Below, one piece after another: positions 8,201 through 13,757 of a stretch of 13,757 nt of DNA. The DNA is taken from NCBI GenBank assembly GCA_002297865.1, contig DBKX01000349.1, positions 431-14,187 on the forward strand, in the 5' to 3' direction. The stretch is from Lachnoclostridium sp. UBA739. Lineage in GTDB: Bacteria > Bacillota_A > Clostridia > Lachnospirales > Lachnospiraceae. A program made the translations under genes and the position numbers. The first letter of the stretch is position 1; the number at the start of each line of letters is the position of its first letter. The notes beneath the pieces are model-generated. The model searched no databases and was not told where the DNA came from. It saw only the letters and a list, made by a program, of their open reading frames with translations.

Positions 8201-9183
8201 CACAGATTTTCCAAGAAGTTGCGAAACACATATCGACGGAAAAGAAAGCAGTTACACTGAGCATGGATAGTGTCGATGTGGATGTTAATATTGTAAATAA
8301 AAACAATCCATTAACCTATGAAAATATTATGGATATGCCAATCGAAGCAAAGACTAAGGATAGCGAAGGTCAGGATGTAACCAAAACATACAAGCTTTCT
8401 CAATTTGCAAAAAAGGTAGATGGATATACATTAAGTAGTATTACAAGAGAGAATCAGACTAGATATCTGGCTGTTACAGCAGAGACCAAGGACGGAGAGA
8501 ATGCAACATTATTGTCTAGAGAATTACAGAAGAAATTAGATAAATACGAAGCACCAGAGGGCTACACAATTGAGATGGCAGGAGAATCTACTCAGGTTAT
8601 GGAGATGGTGAATCAGATGCTTCAGGCTCTTGCATTGGGATTTTTGTTAATTTACTTGGTAATGGTTGCACAGTTCCAGAGTTTCTTATCACCATTTATT
8701 ATTATCTTTACGGTTCCTTTGGCCTTCACAGGCGGTATCATTGGATTAATGTTGTTTGGACAGTCAATATCCGCTATTGCCCTAATGGGATTCATGATTC
8801 TAATGGGAACGGTCGTAAATAACGGTATTGTATTTGTAGATTACACCAATCAGTTACGTATACAGGGCGTAGAGAAACATACGGCGTTAATTGCAACAGG
8901 AAAAACACGTATGAGACCAATCCTGATGACTGCCTTAACCACTATTTTATCTATGAGTGTTATGGTGTTTTCGCAGGATGCTGGAAATGCAATGCAGAAA
9001 GGTATGGCCATTGTCGTAAGTGTAGGTTTGCTTTATGCAACGCTCATGACGCTGTTCATCGTTCCGGTTATGTATGATATCTTGTATCGTCATAGTCCAA
9101 AGGTTGTAGATGTAGGTGATGATTTAGATGAGATGCCAGATGAAACAGAAGATTTAATGGTTGTGATGACAGAGAAGAAATAG
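5251..9183 (+). CDS. RND-family efflux permease with coiled-coil insertion
   Basis: This is a 1310-residue membrane transporter of the RND superfamily (AcrB/SwrC-like), which exports drugs, lipids or surfactants using the proton gradient. ATG 5251 is 11 bases after AAGGAG; the in-frame GTG at 5242 is only 2 bases from it. The first membrane helix is at about 8-28. The extracytoplasmic porter region follows, interrupted at about 197-449 by a Lys/Glu/Ala/Gln-rich, mostly coiled-coil insertion absent from AcrB (1049 aa). Helices 2-6 lie at about 590-750 with GMLVDNSIVVMENIYR, whose Asp661 matches the AcrB proton-relay Asp407, with Asn next to it. A second porter region spans about 800-1110. The last helices contain VVNNGIVFVDYTNQLR (about 1188-1203). 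The C-terminus is acidic. No membrane-fusion or outer-membrane partner gene is adjacent, as expected for a Gram-positive. A strong promoter, an inverted repeat and a terminator make it a single-gene unit. Confidence 0.93.
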   Translation: MTKFCVKKPYFIVVAVVIVLTIGAVSLSKMQTDMLPDLEMPYMAVITTEAGASPEKVENDITSTMESTLGTISGVETVSSTSANNYGMVMLEFAEDTDMEAALVRVSKAVSSMELPDGCGTPNIMEVSTDMVATMYASVNYKGKDIKELSTFTEKVVKPYLERQEGVASVTANGMVKDSVEIRLNQKKIDKVNDKILAHVNSKLADASKKIEDAEKDLESGKSQLASQEKELGNKQEETNKQLSEASTKLSKAQATKAAYESTLSSLKASESALLAEKNAYKEAKAEENYKALNVAFAQFNKNLGKIAQQNDVSIPANVKDAIDNPKKLSGFIKWMKQIGQEDQVKALDGATLEKLYQIVEVRIPQIDTELGNLKVKIQAAEAVLKSVNDKMAGLDEKQSQTMEAGYSASAGFGAGQAQIASGKQQMQKAEEELKSAKEKLEESKKATLENANIDALVSTETLSAMLTAQNFSMPAGYIDDKDDNQWLVEVGEQFKTANQLSKLVLTKIDGVGSIKVSDVANVVTVDNQGESYTKINGEDAVLLSVFKSSTASTSTVSKKILSAFNKLEKKYEGLELNSMMNQGEYISTILDSVLQSILLGALLAIIVLALFLKDVRPTFVVAFSIPFSVLFAIIIMYFTGINLNVMSLAGLCIGIGMLVDNSIVVMENIYRLRHKGIPAAQAAVQGAKQVAGPIIASTITTICVFLPMVYTTGMVSQLLVPFAFTISYALIASLIVALTVVPTMGSVMLKTTKEKNHKFFDGVKEAYGKALGFCLRFKIVPLAIAVVLLVLSIIQTSRTGLVMMDDMDSNQISISMTLDKDVKQDVAYKTADEVMNAVLSVDGIAKVGALDGNAGMLAAQTGSTDNYSTFQFNVLTDDNIKTIKQFRRIKKDMEEKTKDIKCEKLTISTSAMGDMSALTGGGVTVNIFGEEQDKLISISQDIMKMMDKVDGLENATNGIDESDKLIHLKINKNKAAEKGLTVAQIFQEVAKHISTEKKAVTLSMDSVDVDVNIVNKNNPLTYENIMDMPIEAKTKDSEGQDVTKTYKLSQFAKKVDGYTLSSITRENQTRYLAVTAETKDGENATLLSRELQKKLDKYEAPEGYTIEMAGESTQVMEMVNQMLQALALGFLLIYLVMVAQFQSFLSPFIIIFTVPLAFTGGIIGLMLFGQSISAIALMGFMILMGTVVNNGIVFVDYTNQLRIQGVEKHTALIATGKTRMRPILMTALTTILSMSVMVFSQDAGNAMQKGMAIVVSVGLLYATLMTLFIVPVMYDILYRHSPKVVDVGDDLDEMPDETEDLMVVMTEKK

Positions 9184-9201
9184 AATAAGATAGAGTAAAA
9201 C

Positions 9202-9235
9202 AGGGAGCAGACAAAAAATCTGTTCCCTTTTATTT
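9202..9235 (+). terminator. Rho-independent terminator of the RND gene
   Basis: A 10-bp stem (9202-9211 with 9219-9228, one G:U pair), a 7-base A-rich loop and a T-rich tail (TTTTATTT) lie 18 bases after the stop codon. Confidence 0.88.
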
Positions 9236-9269
9236 CGGGGAGAGTAGGACATTTTTCCTATCCGTGTAG

Positions 9270-9298
9270 TTGACAAGAAATATTGTAAATGATATTGG
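9270..9298 (+). promoter_or_regulatory. Probable promoter of the acyl-CoA ligase gene
   Basis: TTGACA (9270-9275) is followed after 17 bp by TATTGG (9293-9298), a weak -10 box. An overlapping alternative is TTGTAA (9283-9288), 17 bp, TAAAAT (9306-9311). Either would give an untranslated leader of about 145-155 bases. Apart from this the 277-bp gap between the two genes shows only the RND terminator and no further gene. Confidence 0.5.
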
Positions 9299-9460
9299 TA
9301 TCTGTTAAAATATTAGTATGTTTATTTAGAAAACTATATCTTAAGAAAGAATCAAACTATTAATTGTCGTTAACATCATTTCAAGCATATCACAGCAAAA
9401 TTCATACTATAAAAAAGAATAGACATAAGTAAACTTTAATAGAAGAATGGGGAATTACGA

Positions 9461-11098
9461 ATGAAAATGGAAAAACATTTAGAGTATCCGAATTCCTCTC
9501 TCTATGATTTTGTAGCCAGCCGTGCAGTTGGACATGAGAAGAATTATGTATTAGAATACTGTTCACGAAAGATTACATATCAGGAGTGGAGTGATGCTGT
9601 AACCCAGTGTGCCAAGGCACTAACTGTAATGGGAGTGAAAAAAGGGGAGGCGGTTTCGGTTTGCCTGCCTAATATACCACAGGCAGTTATTCTGTTTTAT
9701 GCTATCAATAAAATAGGTGCGATTGTGAATATGATACATCCGCTTTCAGCAGAAGCGGAGATTTCCTACTACTTATCCCTTTCAGATAGCCAAATTATAT
9801 TTGTATCCGACAAGTTGGAGGGAAAGATTAATTTAGCTGGCATGCCACTAAAGCATATTATATTTGTATCATCAGAGGAATATATGCCAAGACAGGTCAA
9901 GCTAAGGCTTCGATTGTCTAGTGGACATAAGAAAGAAAAAATGAAGAGTGAACAAAGCTGGACTTATTTTATGAATTTGGCTCATAAATGCGACGTAGAA
10001 CCAGAGTATCATGGAACCGGAAGTGATACGGCTGTCATTCTATACAGTGGTGGGACGACTGGAAAGCCAAAGGGAATTTTATTAACGAATATGAATTTTA
10101 ATGCGTTGGCTTTGCAGAGCATAGATGCGTGCGGATGTTTGGAGCGAGGAGATCGCGTACTGGCTGTTATGCCATTGTTTCATGGATTTGGACTTGGAGT
10201 ATGCATTCATACTACCTTCGTTTTGGGTGGGGTAGCTATCCTTTTGCCTAGGTATAACCCAGAGACATTTTTAAAGAATATTGTAAAACAAAAAGTAAAT
10301 GTAGTTGCTTCCGTTCCAGCAATTTATGAAAATCTTCTATTGCAAGATAAATATAAGATTCAAGATCTGTCTTTTATCAAATGTATCATTGCGGGTGGAG
10401 ATTCCTTATCACCCAGTACCAAAAGAAAGCTAGATAGAATTCTAAGTGAGCATGGGAGCAGGGCAACTGTTCGTGTGGGATATGGGTTAACGGAAAGTGT
10501 AACAGGATGTTGTCTGATGCCAGAAGGCTGTACAAAGTTTAATAGTGTAGGAATCCCATACGCAGATACATATATCAAAATAATAAATCCTGTTACGGAA
10601 GAAGAGATGCCCCCTGGAAAAAGTGGTGAAATTGTTTTACGAGGACCTTCTGTTATGAAGGGGTATCTAGGTGAGAAGAGAGAAACAAGACTTGTGTTAC
10701 GAAGACATGCAGATGGTGAAATATGGCTTCACACAGGCGATCTTGGGTATCAAGATGAAGAAGGATATATCTACTTTAGACAAAGACTAAAGAGAATGAT
10801 AGTATCCAATGGGTATAATATTTATCCGGAGATGATAGAAAATGTGATAAATAGCTGTCATGATGTATTTATGTGTGCAGTTGTAGGGGTACCAGATAAG
10901 CGCAGGGGAGAACGGGTAAAAGCATTTATTGTACCAAAGAATTTAGAATGTAATAAGACGAGGTTAAAGCTGGAATTATTGGAATTGTGTGAAAAAAATA
11001 TAGCACGATATGCGATACCAAAGGATTTTGTGTTTTTAGAAAAGCTACCATTAACGGTTGTTGGAAAAATAGCTTATCATAAATTAATAACATTATAA
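9461..11098 (+). CDS. Acyl-CoA ligase (AMP-forming), fatty-acid type
   Basis: This is a 545-residue cytoplasmic enzyme of the ANL superfamily. Such enzymes activate a carboxylic acid with ATP to an acyl-adenylate and then form the CoA thioester. Its motifs appear in the right order: P-loop YSGGTTGKPKG (195-205), YGLTE (341-345), HTGD (424-427, the ribose-binding Asp427), the hinge region QRLKRMIVSNGYNIYP (441-456), and the C-terminal VVGKI with the catalytic Lys536. The length and the overall pattern resemble medium/long-chain fatty-acyl-CoA ligases more than acetyl-CoA synthetase, but the chain length cannot be read from the sequence. The start is ATG 9461, with a modest site GGGGA 7 bases upstream and no better in-frame start. 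No carrier protein, beta-oxidation or polyketide gene is adjacent, so the gene stands alone between its own promoter and terminator. Confidence 0.9.
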   Translation: MKMEKHLEYPNSSLYDFVASRAVGHEKNYVLEYCSRKITYQEWSDAVTQCAKALTVMGVKKGEAVSVCLPNIPQAVILFYAINKIGAIVNMIHPLSAEAEISYYLSLSDSQIIFVSDKLEGKINLAGMPLKHIIFVSSEEYMPRQVKLRLRLSSGHKKEKMKSEQSWTYFMNLAHKCDVEPEYHGTGSDTAVILYSGGTTGKPKGILLTNMNFNALALQSIDACGCLERGDRVLAVMPLFHGFGLGVCIHTTFVLGGVAILLPRYNPETFLKNIVKQKVNVVASVPAIYENLLLQDKYKIQDLSFIKCIIAGGDSLSPSTKRKLDRILSEHGSRATVRVGYGLTESVTGCCLMPEGCTKFNSVGIPYADTYIKIINPVTEEEMPPGKSGEIVLRGPSVMKGYLGEKRETRLVLRRHADGEIWLHTGDLGYQDEEGYIYFRQRLKRMIVSNGYNIYPEMIENVINSCHDVFMCAVVGVPDKRRGERVKAFIVPKNLECNKTRLKLELLELCEKNIARYAIPKDFVFLEKLPLTVVGKIAYHKLITL

Positions 11099-11113
11099 AA
11101 AAGGATTTAGTAA

Positions 11114-11148
11114 AAAGCGTCTTGGTAAATTAATATCCAAGGCGCTTT
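11114..11148. terminator. Bidirectional terminator between convergent genes
   Basis: A 12-bp stem (11114-11125 with 11137-11148, one G:U pair) with an 11-base loop lies 15 bases after the ligase stop and 19 bases from the stop of the minus-strand gene. On the plus strand the T tract is short; on the minus strand the stem is followed by five T residues. It probably serves both converging genes. Confidence 0.75.
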
Positions 11149-11167
11149 CATAATTTACAAGAGAGTA

Positions 11168-11338
11168 TTACTTCACATTTTCTCCGCCAGGGCCATCACG
11201 TCGATCTCTTGAAGACTCTGGTAATGGTTCTACATTATCATACTTGGTTTGCTTTTTTGGAGAGTCTTCTCCACATGAACAGCCACCGCAGCTTCCACAG
11301 CCGTTTGTCACCTTTGTTAAGTTAATTTCATCCTTCAT
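11168..11338 (-). CDS. 56-aa Cys-rich small protein, unknown function
   Basis: This small hydrophilic protein has a glycine/cysteine cluster GCGSCGGCSCG at residues 13-23. Its four cysteines are spaced C-x2-C-x2-C-x-C (14, 17, 20, 22). The tail is charged and proline-rich, with no signal or membrane segment. The cluster could bind a metal or Fe-S centre or carry reactive thiols; it might also be a peptide precursor, though no maturation enzyme is nearby. The start is the ATG at 11336-11338, preceded on the minus strand by weak sites (AAAGG 12 bases away, GGTG closer). The frame is open further upstream to 11629, but that extension runs antisense through the divergent flavoprotein gene and is not credible. 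The gene is divergent from a thioredoxin-reductase-like gene and ends at a shared terminator, which supports it being real. It is not a family I recognise. Confidence 0.65.
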   Translation of the reverse strand: MKDEINLTKVTNGCGSCGGCSCGEDSPKKQTKYDNVEPLPESSRDRRDGPGGENVK

Positions 11339-11415
11339 GACAGTCACCAACCTTTCGATACTAGCATGTGTTAGAAAACAAAAAGCTATGTAAACCAAAA
11401 AATAGTAGATTATTA

Positions 11416-11433
11416 TTGTAAAATTATTTACAA
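11416..11433. promoter_or_regulatory. Palindrome resembling a Rex operator
   Basis: TTGTAAA (11416-11422) and TTTACAA (11427-11433) are exact reverse complements around four bases, between two divergent genes. The arm and spacer geometry equals that of Rex operators (TTGTTAA-N4-TTAACAA or TTGTGAA-N4-TTCACAA in Firmicutes), differing only at the fifth base of each arm. Rex senses NADH/NAD+. Because the region is AT-rich, chance is possible. No clear -35/-10 pair could be placed here; the best for the flavoprotein is TTGCAA (11450-11455), 17 bp, GAAAAT. Confidence 0.4.
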
Positions 11434-11510
11434 AATAAAAAGGAGACAATTGCAATCTAGGATACATTATGTGAAAATAGTATACGAAACAGTTGATTGG
11501 AGGATTAAAA

Positions 11511-12386
11511 ATGGAACGATTTGATATAGCGATTATTGGAAGTGGTCCCGCTGGCATATCGGCAGCCATTAACGCAAAAGTGAGAAATAAAAGTATCATT
11601 GTATTTGGGCATAAAGAAATGAGCACCAAGTTAGCAAAGGCACATGAGATTAATAATTATCTTGGCTTTTATCATAAGAGTGGAGAAGAAATGAAGAACA
11701 TATTTCTTGAACACGCAGGTCAAATGGGAGTTGAGATAACAGAAGCAAGGGTAACGAATATTTATGAAATGGGTGGCTGCTATTCAATTCTTGCCAATAA
11801 TGAGATTTATGAAGCTGCTTCTATTATTTTAGCAACAGGAGTGAACTTTGGAAAACCAATTAAAGGAGAAGAGGAACTATTAGGAAGAGGAGTTAGCTAT
11901 TGTGCTACCTGTGACGCACCTCTATACAAGGGAAAAGAGGTTACTATCATCGCTTACAATAAGCATGAAGAGGCGGAAGCGGATTATGTAGCAGATCTTG
12001 CATCTAAAGTAACGTACATTCCTATGTATAAAGAGGAAGTGGAAGTAAAGGATTCTATTGAAGTAATCCGTGATATCCCAGTTGAAATTGTTGGAGAGAA
12101 TACGGTGGAAAAGTTAATTCTAAAAAACACTGAAATTAACACGGCGGCTGTTTTTATATTACGAGATAGTGTTTCACCAGGCCAGTTAGTGCCAGGTCTT
12201 GCCTTAGATAAGAATCACGTTGCAGTGGACATTTACATGAAGACAAATCTTCCGGGATGTTTTGCAGCAGGAGATATTGCAGGAAAACCATACCAGTATA
12301 TTAAAGCTGCAGGACAAGGAAATATTGCAGCGTTGTCCGCCGTTGGTTATCTTGATGAGTTAAAAAGACAAACAAAAGAACAGTGA
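11511..12386 (+). CDS. Thioredoxin-reductase-like flavoprotein lacking NADPH motifs
   Basis: This 291-residue FAD protein has the thioredoxin reductase fold. It probably transfers electrons through FAD to a CxxC disulfide and on to thioredoxin or a similar protein in the cytoplasm. The FAD site GSGPAG (10-15), the redox pair CATCD (Cys131, Cys134, Asp135) and the C-terminal FAD motif GDIAGKPYQYIKAAGQG (254-270) are intact. The second Rossmann motif, normally GGGDSA, is replaced by AYNKHEEAEADY (148-159), and no HRRxxxR follows. Pyridine-nucleotide-independent reductases, notably the clostridial ferredoxin-dependent FFTR type, show exactly these losses. It is also shorter than E. coli TrxB (321 aa), as FFTRs are. 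ATG 11511 follows GGAGG (11499-11503) at 7 bases; the upstream TTG at 11493 lies before that site. No thioredoxin gene is adjacent. FFTR identity is inferred and electron donor specificity is not proven. Confidence 0.85.
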   Translation: MERFDIAIIGSGPAGISAAINAKVRNKSIIVFGHKEMSTKLAKAHEINNYLGFYHKSGEEMKNIFLEHAGQMGVEITEARVTNIYEMGGCYSILANNEIYEAASIILATGVNFGKPIKGEEELLGRGVSYCATCDAPLYKGKEVTIIAYNKHEEAEADYVADLASKVTYIPMYKEEVEVKDSIEVIRDIPVEIVGENTVEKLILKNTEINTAAVFILRDSVSPGQLVPGLALDKNHVAVDIYMKTNLPGCFAAGDIAGKPYQYIKAAGQGNIAALSAVGYLDELKRQTKEQ

Positions 12387-12404
12387 GAAATTCTGCTTAC
12401 ACAT

Positions 12405-12455
12405 AAATCCCGTCTTTCTGGTTATAGTAAATATATACAGAAAGGCGGGATTTTT
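12405..12455 (+). terminator. Terminator-like hairpin that contains the next gene's RBS
   Basis: A 16-bp stem (12405-12420 with 12438-12453, one G:U pair), a 17-base loop and five T residues begin 18 bases after the flavoprotein stop. The T run ends directly at the ATG of the next gene (12456). The 3' arm contains AAAGGCGGG (12441-12449), the only ribosome binding site for that gene, so it is base-paired when the hairpin forms. A weak -10-like TATAGT (12423-12428) lies in the loop. The hairpin can act as terminator, attenuator or translational lock. Confidence 0.8.
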
Positions 12456-13757
12456 ATGTTTGAATCAATCTGGAATGAAATTAAGATAGATAGGAGATCA
12501 TCTCTAAAAGAAAATTTAAAAGCAGAAGTTGTAATCATTGGAGGGGGACTTACAGGAATTTTGATTGCATATTATTTACAAAACAACGGAAAAAAACCAG
12601 TTGTTTTAGAGGCAGATAGGATCGGGCAAGGGATGACTTTAAATACAACAGCTAAAATCACATCTCAGCATAATCTCATCTATAAGGAATTATGGGACAA
12701 GTTTGGAGCGGAAAAGGCGAAAGAATATGCAATGTATAATGAGCGGGCGATTGATGAATATGAGAAAATTATAAAGAAAGAGCATATTGATTGTAATTTT
12801 GAACGAATCGACTCGTTTGTCTATAGTTTGCAAGATACAGAGCAATTAGAAGAGGAAGTAAGTGCTGCAAAGCGTGTAGGGATCAATGCTTCTTATACAA
12901 AGGATACAGCCTTGCCATTTCAAGTAACGGGAGCTGTTAAATTTCCCAATCAAGCACAGTTTCATCCAATTAAATTCTTAAAAGCCATAGCAGATAAAGT
13001 GACTATATACGAACATACTGCACTAGAAGGAAAAAGAGGAGAGCATATATTAAAAGTCTGTTCCGTTCAGGAGGATGGAACAGAAAAGATGCTCGAAGTA
13101 GAAGCGGGGATTGTAATATGGGCAAATCACTATCCAATTGAAAAAATTAAAGGATTATATTCCCTTAGAATGTATCAAGAGAGAGAAAATGTTGTGGTAG
13201 CGAAAGCAAGTGATGCGCTGCCATATGGAATGTATGTAGCTGCCAACAATACAGGGTATTCCTTTCGAAAATATAAAGACTATGTGATTATTGCAGGACA
13301 GAATCATAGGCCAGGTGTTCAGTTAGAACAAAACTCCATTGAAGACTTAGAAGAGGCAGTGAAGCATTATTATAAGGATTCAGAGATATGTTACCATATG
13401 GCGAACCAAGATTGTATTACGCTGGATAAGGTCCCTTACATTGGACATTTTACACCAGGGACAGAAAATGTTTATATTGCCACAGGGTTTAATAAATGGG
13501 GAATGTCTCATGCAATGGTGGCGGCAATGATTTTGACAGAGATGATATGCGAGGGAGAAGAAAAAAAGGATTCCATCTTTAATCCAGCCAGATTTGTAGC
13601 AAAAGGATCGAAAGAAGAGTGGAAAGAACACTTGACATCTGTGATTCATCATTTTAAATTACAGAAAATTCATTTTGAAAATGAAGCTATGAAAGAAATC
13701 AAACCAGGATGTGGGGCAATTATCAAAGAACATGGTAAAAAAATTGCAGTGTATCAG
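12456..13757 (+). CDS. FAD-dependent oxidoreductase with Rieske domain onset, 3' end missing
   Basis: The first 434 residues of a protein that continues past the right edge are visible. Residues about 24-50 form a Rossmann FAD site (VVIIGGGLTGILIAYYL, then an acidic strand end LEAD). The body follows the DadA/glycine-oxidase (DAO) fold, ending with ENVYIATGFNKWGMSHAMVAAMILTEMI (about 342-369), the usual C-terminal FAD-contact region. From about residue 415 the sequence KEIKPGCGAIIKEHGKKIAVYQ looks like the beginning of a Rieske [2Fe-2S] domain, as in B. subtilis YhfW (about 500 aa); its CxH cluster ligands would lie beyond the window. The substrate is unknown. ATG 12456 is the first codon after the preceding hairpin, with AAAGGCGGG 6 bases upstream. 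The gene is probably co-transcribed with, or attenuated after, the flavoprotein upstream. Confidence 0.85.
   Translation, partial: MFESIWNEIKIDRRSSLKENLKAEVVIIGGGLTGILIAYYLQNNGKKPVVLEADRIGQGMTLNTTAKITSQHNLIYKELWDKFGAEKAKEYAMYNERAIDEYEKIIKKEHIDCNFERIDSFVYSLQDTEQLEEEVSAAKRVGINASYTKDTALPFQVTGAVKFPNQAQFHPIKFLKAIADKVTIYEHTALEGKRGEHILKVCSVQEDGTEKMLEVEAGIVIWANHYPIEKIKGLYSLRMYQERENVVVAKASDALPYGMYVAANNTGYSFRKYKDYVIIAGQNHRPGVQLEQNSIEDLEEAVKHYYKDSEICYHMANQDCITLDKVPYIGHFTPGTENVYIATGFNKWGMSHAMVAAMILTEMICEGEEKKDSIFNPARFVAKGSKEEWKEHLTSVIHHFKLQKIHFENEAMKEIKPGCGAIIKEHGKKIAVYQ

Noticed and set aside
11440..11525. AAGGAG followed by a TTG-initiated leader ORF overlapping the flavoprotein start
   Set aside because: The peptide has no recognisable character, the start is TTG, and it is out of frame; kept only as a possible translational leader.
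11339..11629. N-terminal extension of the Cys-rich protein on the minus strand
   Set aside because: It runs antisense through the flavoprotein start region and its own promoter region, has no ribosome binding site, and has no protein-like features.

Overview
The window looks like chromosomal DNA of a low-GC, anaerobic Gram-positive bacterium, most probably a clostridial relative of the Lachnospiraceae type. The support is AT-rich intergenic DNA and codon use, AAGGAGG-type ribosome binding sites, many U-tailed hairpin terminators, an RND pump with a long coiled-coil insertion and no periplasmic partner gene, and a thioredoxin-reductase homologue that lacks its NADPH-binding motifs. This assignment is inference; no rRNA or other marker gene is present.

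Left part (1-5095): the 3' portion of a MATE-family exporter gene runs off the left edge and ends at a strong terminator. About 380 bp without an intact gene follow. They hold several ribosome-binding-site-like motifs and a short signal-peptide-like reading frame broken by one base in an A tract. Next come a secreted protein built from pre-peptidase C-terminal (PPC)-like beta-domains and a cytoplasmic-looking protein of a poorly characterised family (DUF4885-like). The 3' end of the latter may be frameshifted.

Middle (5096-11148): a promoter followed by a perfect 9-bp inverted repeat leads into a 1310-aa RND permease, which sits alone between its own promoter and terminator. After a 277-bp gap comes a stand-alone fatty-acyl-CoA ligase (ANL superfamily) with all the expected motifs. 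It ends at a hairpin that can act in both directions.

Right part (11149-13757): this section has a redox character. A 56-aa minus-strand protein with a C-x2-C-x2-C-x-C cluster is divergent from a thioredoxin-reductase-like flavoprotein. The shared intergenic region carries a palindrome close to a Rex operator. The flavoprotein keeps the FAD motifs and the CATC redox site but has no GxGxxA/G or HRRxxxR in the NADPH domain, as in ferredoxin-dependent (FFTR-type) reductases. Next, after a hairpin whose 3' arm contains the ribosome binding site, comes a DadA/YhfW-like FAD oxidoreductase. It is cut by the right edge just as a C-terminal Rieske domain appears to begin. A joint role in ferredoxin- or thiol-linked electron transfer is a reasonable hypothesis, but only the individual families are supported by the sequence.
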